Positions 59,349 to 64,000 of a DNA stretch of 64,000 nucleotides are shown one piece after another. Source of the stretch: Paenibacillus plantarum (GTDB taxonomy: Bacteria > Bacillota > Bacilli > Paenibacillales > NBRC-103111). A model generated the notes under the pieces. That model saw nothing but the letters and a program-made list of their open reading frames with translations, searched no databases and had not been told where the DNA came from. Made by a program: the position numbers and the translations under genes. Within the stretch, counting starts at the first letter, position 1; each line of letters starts with the position of its first letter. Location of the stretch: assembly GCF_013141695.1 (NCBI RefSeq), contig NZ_WHNY01000075.1, positions 682,001 to 746,000 of the forward strand, given 5' to 3'.

Positions 59349-60290
59349 ATGAAAATTGTAGATGGACATTGTGACGCACTAACGAAGTTATATCAGAATG
59401 GTAAACTGGATTTTAACCAGGATGTATTAGAATTGGATGTAAGCTATCCAAAACTGCAGCAGGCAGGTGTTAAAGTACAATGTTTTGCGATCTATCTTTC
59501 TGAAACGATTCCTAACCCTAGCTTTGAGCATGTTCTACAAATGGTAGATATTTTTCATCGAAAGATTATTAGCCACCCGCAAATGAGATTTATTCGAACG
59601 GCTTCAGATTGGTTAGATGTGGAGCAAAAGCAGGAGATTGGTGCTATTTTGACATTAGAAGGAATGGATGCGCTTGCTGGTAATCTAACCAACTTGCGAA
59701 TTCTTGATTACTTAGGTGTTCGTTGTGCAGGGCTTACGTGGAACTACGCAAATTGGGCAGCGGATGGTGTCATGGAACAAAGAAAAGGCGGTTTTACAAA
59801 AAAAGGGAAGCACATGTTAAAAGAATTAGAAACTATGGGTATAATAGTCGATGTGTCCCATCTTTCCGTTGCAGGCTTCTGGGAACTAGTGGAGGTTTAC
59901 AAAAAACCGTTTATCGCGTCACATTCAAACGCTTATCAGTTATGTCCTCATCCAAGAAATTTATCAGACGATCAGATTAAAGCTATCATACAATGTAAAG
60001 GTATAATGGGAATTACTTTTGTTCCTTACTTTCTGGAGAACATGAAAACGACAGTAGAGATTTCAGCGATTCTGAAACATATCGATCATATCTGTGCATT
60101 AGGCGGGGAGTCCCAAATAGGTTTTGGTTCGGATTTTGATGGGATTGAACAATGGGTAAAAGATTTAAGACATGTTGGAGATTACGGAAATATTATAGAA
60201 GCTTTGTGTAAAAACTATACAGAGTCGCAAGTGGAGGCGTTTTTGTATGGGAACTGGCGTAATTTCATGTTGCGGAACCTTCCGCAATGA
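59349..60290 (+). CDS. M19 family membrane dipeptidase-like metallohydrolase
   Basis: 313 residues from ATG 59349, 9 bases after GGAGG. Renal-dipeptidase fold: the N-terminal metal site VDGHCDALTKLY (HxD), GAILTLEGMDALAGNLTNLRIL with the bridging Glu, VDVSHLSVAGFWELVE, FIASHSNAYQLCPHPRNLSDDQI and IGFGSDFDGIEQW. Such enzymes cleave dipeptides, often with D-residues, and use two zinc ions. No signal peptide, so cytoplasmic. It is not part of the B. subtilis locus. A weak TTGACT/GTTAAT pair lies at 59231-59259. Confidence 0.9.
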   Translation: MKIVDGHCDALTKLYQNGKLDFNQDVLELDVSYPKLQQAGVKVQCFAIYLSETIPNPSFEHVLQMVDIFHRKIISHPQMRFIRTASDWLDVEQKQEIGAILTLEGMDALAGNLTNLRILDYLGVRCAGLTWNYANWAADGVMEQRKGGFTKKGKHMLKELETMGIIVDVSHLSVAGFWELVEVYKKPFIASHSNAYQLCPHPRNLSDDQIKAIIQCKGIMGITFVPYFLENMKTTVEISAILKHIDHICALGGESQIGFGSDFDGIEQWVKDLRHVGDYGNIIEALCKNYTESQVEAFLYGNWRNFMLRNLPQ

Positions 60291-60363
60291 ATAAGTGGAA
60301 ATCAATCTAATATTGATATGGATACAATCTAAAAACTCTATCTGTTAGAAACAGTGAAACCTC

Positions 60364-60392
60364 TTGCAATTTACTCTGTAAAGGCATAGAAT
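60364..60392 (+). promoter_or_regulatory. Sigma-A promoter for korAB
   Basis: TTGCAA (60364-60369), a 17-base spacer and TAGAAT (60387-60392). It lies about 110 bases before korA. Confidence 0.65.
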
Positions 60393-60499
60393 TTGGATGA
60401 CAAGTGAAAGAAATTTTTTATTGCACCATCTTAAATTACTAAACAATCAGCTTATCAAATTTTCTTCACGCAGCTACAATCAAAAGGAGTGGACGTACG

Positions 60500-62235
60500 G
60501 TGATTAGTCAGTTATCTTGGAAAATCGGAGGTCAGCAGGGTGAAGGGGTCGAAAGTACAGACCGCATTTTCTCTACTGCATTGAACCGTCTCGGTTACTA
60601 TTTGTATGGGTACCGTCATTTCTCTTCACGGATTAAGGGGGGACATACAAATAACAAGATTCGCATCAGCACCAAACCGATTCGCGCAATCTCAGACGAT
60701 TTGGATATTCTTGTTGCTTTCGACCAAGAAAGTATCGATTTCAACGCTCACGAACTTCGCGACAATGGTGTCATCGTTGCGGATGCTAAGTTTAACCCTG
60801 TTTTACCAGAAGGAATCAAAGCTAGATTGTTCCCAGTACCGATCACTGCAATTGCAGAGGAATTAGGAACTTCCCTATTTAAGAACATGGCCGCGTCAGG
60901 CGCTTCATGGGCTCTTCTTGGCTTGCCGATTGACGTGTTTAATAAAGCTGTTGAAGAAGAATTTGGCCGTAAAGGCGCAGCTGTCGTTGAGAAGAATATT
61001 GAAGCGGTTCGCAAAGGTGCAGAATCTGTACTTGAACTAGCTGGCGGACCTATCGCTGACTTCCAACTTGAGCCTGCAGACGGACAACAAAAATTGTTCA
61101 TGATCGGAAATGATGCAATCGCTCTTGGAGCAGTTGCTGCAGGTTGCCGCTTCATGCCGGCTTATCCTATTACACCAGCTTCCGAAGTTATGGAGTATTT
61201 ACAAAAAGTACTTCCTAAATTAGGTGGGACCGTTATTCAAACGGAAGATGAAATTGCAGCATGTACAATGGCTATCGGCGCTAACTACGCTGGTGCTCGT
61301 GCGCTTACAGCTTCAGCTGGTCCTGGTTTGTCCCTTATGATGGAAGCTATTGGCCTTGCAGGTATGACAGAGACTCCAGTAGTAATCGTTGATACGCAAC
61401 GTGGTGGTCCAAGTACAGGACTTCCTACTAAACAAGAGCAATCTGATTTAAATGCAATGGTTTACGGAACGCACGGTGAAATTCCAAAAATCGTTCTTTC
61501 TCCAAGTACGATTGAAGAGTGCTTCTACGATACAATTGAAGCTTTCAACCTTGCTGAGCAGTATCAAGTGCCTGTTATTCTTATGACAGATCTTCAACTT
61601 TCACTAGGTAAACAATCAGCAGAAATGCTTGATTACAACCGCATCGTGATTGACCGCGGCACACTTGTAACTGAAGCACCTGAACAAGAGCCTAACCAAT
61701 TGTTCAAACGTTATGAGTTCACGGAGAAAGGTGTTTCTCCTCGTGTAATCCCTGGCGTGAAGCACGGTATTCACCATGTTACAGGCGTAGAGCATGACCA
61801 AACAGGTCGTCCTTCTGAAAGCACTGAAAATCGTCAACGTATGATGGATAAGCGTCTTGAGAAGTTGAAACATATTCAAGTGACAGATGCTATCAAATTT
61901 GATGCTCCTCACGAGAATCCAGATCTTCTTATTATCGGTATGGGTTCAACAGGTGGAACAATTGATGAAGCAAGAAGTCGTGTTGAATTGGAAGGCATCA
62001 AAACCAACCACGCAACAGTACGTTTGATTCATCCATTCCCAGCTGACCAACTTCGTCCGCTTGTTGAAAAAGCGAAACAAGTTATCGTTGTTGAAAACAA
62101 CGCTACAGGTCAATTAGCTGATCAAATTAAATTGCATGTTGGGCATGCAGACAAAATCAAAAACGTACTTAAATACAACGGTAACCCGTTCTTACCAGCA
62201 GAAATCGAACAAAAATGTAAGGAGTTGACTTTAGC

Positions 62236-62248
<13 letters not shown>
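60500..62248 (+). CDS. korA: 2-oxoacid:ferredoxin oxidoreductase, fused gamma-alpha subunit (KorA)
   Basis: 582 residues from GTG 60500 behind AAAAGGAGTGG. N-terminal gamma domain (about 1-190: WKIGGQQGEGVESTDRIFSTALNRLGYYLYGYRHFSSRIKGGHTNNKIRIS), then the alpha domain (MIGNDAIALGAVAAGCRFMPAYPITPASEVMEYL and ALTASAGPGLSLMMEAIGLAGMTETPVVIVDTQRGGPSTGLPTKQEQSDL). It oxidises a 2-oxoacid, probably 2-oxoglutarate, with CoA and reduces ferredoxin. Overlaps korB by 13 bases. Confidence 0.94.
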
Positions 62249-63102
<854 letters not shown>

Positions 63103-63114
63103 CAATTTCCTAAG

Positions 63115-63147
63115 AAGGCATACGGTGATATTCCGTATGCCTTTTTT
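63115..63147 (+). terminator. Terminator after korB
   Basis: AAGGCATACGG (63115-63125) pairs perfectly with CCGTATGCCTT (63133-63143), with a T-run to 63147. Confidence 0.92.
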
Positions 63148-63199
63148 GCTGAGCGGTAATACTGACAATTATGATCTATAAGAGAGGATGAATACTACC

Positions 63200-63769
63200 A
63201 TGCCTATGATTCCTATTGGTGTTTCAGCAAGACATATACATCTATCACAAACTGATTTAGTTGCACTTTTCGGTGAGGGATATGAGTTATCGAATTTCAA
63301 GGATCTATCGCAGCCAGGCCAATTCGCAGCACAAGAAACAGTTGCTATAATAGGGCCGAAAGGGCAATTCGATAAGGTCCGAATTCTTGGTCCGATTAGA
63401 CCACAAACGCAAATCGAGGTTTCGCGCACAGATGCTTTCACACTGGGGATCCATCCACCAGTGCGCGAATCAGGTAAAATCGAAGGAACACCTGGATTGC
63501 GTGTTATTGGTCCTAAAGGAGAAGTTACATTGGAGCAGGGAGTCATTGTAGCGGCGAGACATATACACTTTCATACCTCTGATGCCAACCAATGGGGAAT
63601 TCAGGATAAACAACTTCTACGCGTTCATTTGCGGGGAGAAAGGCCATTAGTATTTGAAGATGTGATTGCCCGAGTGTCGGACCAGTTTGCGTTGGATATG
63701 CATATCGATACAGACGAAGGAAATGCAGCGGGCGTGAAGACAGGTGACAAAGCAGAATTGTTATTATAA
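63200..63769 (+). CDS. pduL: PduL-type phosphate acyltransferase (phosphotransacetylase)
   Basis: 189 residues from ATG 63200, 12 bases after AGAGAGG; the ATG at 63188 abuts that site. Two beta-barrel halves each with the metal motif: IPIGVSARHIHLS near the start and VIVAARHIHFHTSDAN in the second half, plus LRVIGPKG and HIDTDEGNAAGV. It swaps CoA and phosphate on acyl groups. There is no N-terminal encapsulation helix and no microcompartment shell gene around, so a free cytosolic enzyme is likely. Confidence 0.92.
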   Translation: MPMIPIGVSARHIHLSQTDLVALFGEGYELSNFKDLSQPGQFAAQETVAIIGPKGQFDKVRILGPIRPQTQIEVSRTDAFTLGIHPPVRESGKIEGTPGLRVIGPKGEVTLEQGVIVAARHIHFHTSDANQWGIQDKQLLRVHLRGERPLVFEDVIARVSDQFALDMHIDTDEGNAAGVKTGDKAELLL

Positions 63770-63773
63770 CATT

Positions 63774-63805
63774 GATTAATGACATTAATCATTTATGACG
63801 TTAAT
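63774..63805 (+). repeat. Palindrome with a direct-repeat half site after pduL
   Basis: GATTAATG-A-CATTAATC (63774-63790) is a perfect 17-base palindrome. TGACATTAAT (63780) is repeated as TGACGTTAAT (63796), 16 bases later. A related CTTAATGACATTAAC lies downstream of recX (56032-56046). It could be a regulator binding site; no proof. Confidence 0.4.
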
Positions 63806-63816
63806 GTATACAATAA

Positions 63817-63854
63817 GAGTATCCTTTACAAAGATGTGTAAAGGATGCTTTTTT
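63817..63854 (+). terminator. Terminator after pduL
   Basis: ATCCTTTAC (63821-63829) pairs with GTAAAGGAT (63838-63846), extended by AGT/GCT pairs, followed by TTTTTT. Confidence 0.88.
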
Positions 63855-63946
63855 GCGCATTTTTTGCATGAAAATTACGTTGAGATGTAAGTTTTGCATT
63901 TTTCGAGTATTTTCGACGTAAACGTATAGAGGCACTAAGAAAATCA

Positions 63947-63955
63947 TGGTAAAAT
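63947..63955 (+). promoter_or_regulatory. Extended -10 element at window end
   Basis: TGG-TAAAAT (TAAAAT at 63950-63955), with no clear -35. It would drive a gene beyond the window. Bases 63855-63946 hold nothing else I can name apart from AT-rich sequence. Confidence 0.35.
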
Positions 63956-64000
63956 GGTTTTTATTAGATTCTACATACATATATTTGCTTAGGCTTATCG

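Overview
The window is a piece of a low-to-mid GC Gram-positive (Bacillota) chromosome and most likely comes from Paenibacillus or a close relative in Paenibacillaceae. The evidence is the gene order, which follows the cheD-sigD-rpsB-tsf ... recA-rny-ymdB-spoVS block of Bacillus subtilis almost gene for gene; endospore genes (dpaAB, tepA, sleB, spoVS, ymfJ); strong GGAGG ribosome binding sites; many TTG starts; and the replacement of a few Bacillus genes by others (dut, nrnA, rimO, an archaeal-type proS). The genus is inferred; no rRNA is present to prove it. Every convincing gene is on the + strand.

Layout. 1-4295: end of the chemotaxis/flagellar operon (cheD 3' end, sigD, fapA and four small membrane or unknown genes, one SwrB-like). 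4393-7383: rpsB, tsf, pyrH, frr, cut up by intrinsic terminators. 7452-13268: uppS, cdsA, dxr, rseP, proS (isoprenoid and phospholipid precursors, membrane proteolysis, prolyl-tRNA). 13335-17645: polC. 17722-26746: the rimP-nusA-ylxR-ylxQ-infB-rbfA-nrnA-truB-ribF-rpsO translation/transcription operon. 27015-31658: pnp, ylxY, mlpA. 31645-36970: dut, then dpaA, dpaB, asd, dapG, dapA (diaminopimelate/lysine and spore dipicolinate). 37142-42583: RNase J, tepA, ylzJ, ftsK/spoIIIE. 42699-50015: sleB, the M16 pair ymfF/ymfH, ymfI, ymfJ, a lipoprotein, ymfK, rodZ-like ymfM. 50161-54026: yajQ, rimO, pgsA, cinA. 54113-56007: LexA-box-preceded recA and recX. 56096-59207: rny with a long structured leader, ymdB, spoVS. 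59349-63769: M19 dipeptidase, korA-korB 2-oxoacid:ferredoxin oxidoreductase, pduL.

How the parts work together: the middle of the window feeds dihydrodipicolinate (dapG, asd, dapA) to both cell wall/lysine synthesis and, through dpaAB, to the spore core. I can see a sigma-K-type promoter in front of dpaA and sigma-G-type promoters in front of tepA and sleB, which fits known sporulation timing. RNA metabolism is strongly represented (pnp, RNase J, RNase Y, NrnA, RimP, RbfA, NusA, YlxR, YlxQ).

I did not find a new defence, mobile or biosynthetic system: there is no phage, IS, CRISPR, tRNA or rRNA. The points most worth a second look are the sporulation promoters, the multi-hairpin rny leader, the rpsB and rseP leaders, the exact repeats in the disordered N-terminus of IF2, the degenerate YlxY active site, the archaeal-type ProRS, the kor/pduL neighbourhood, and an unassigned lipoprotein.
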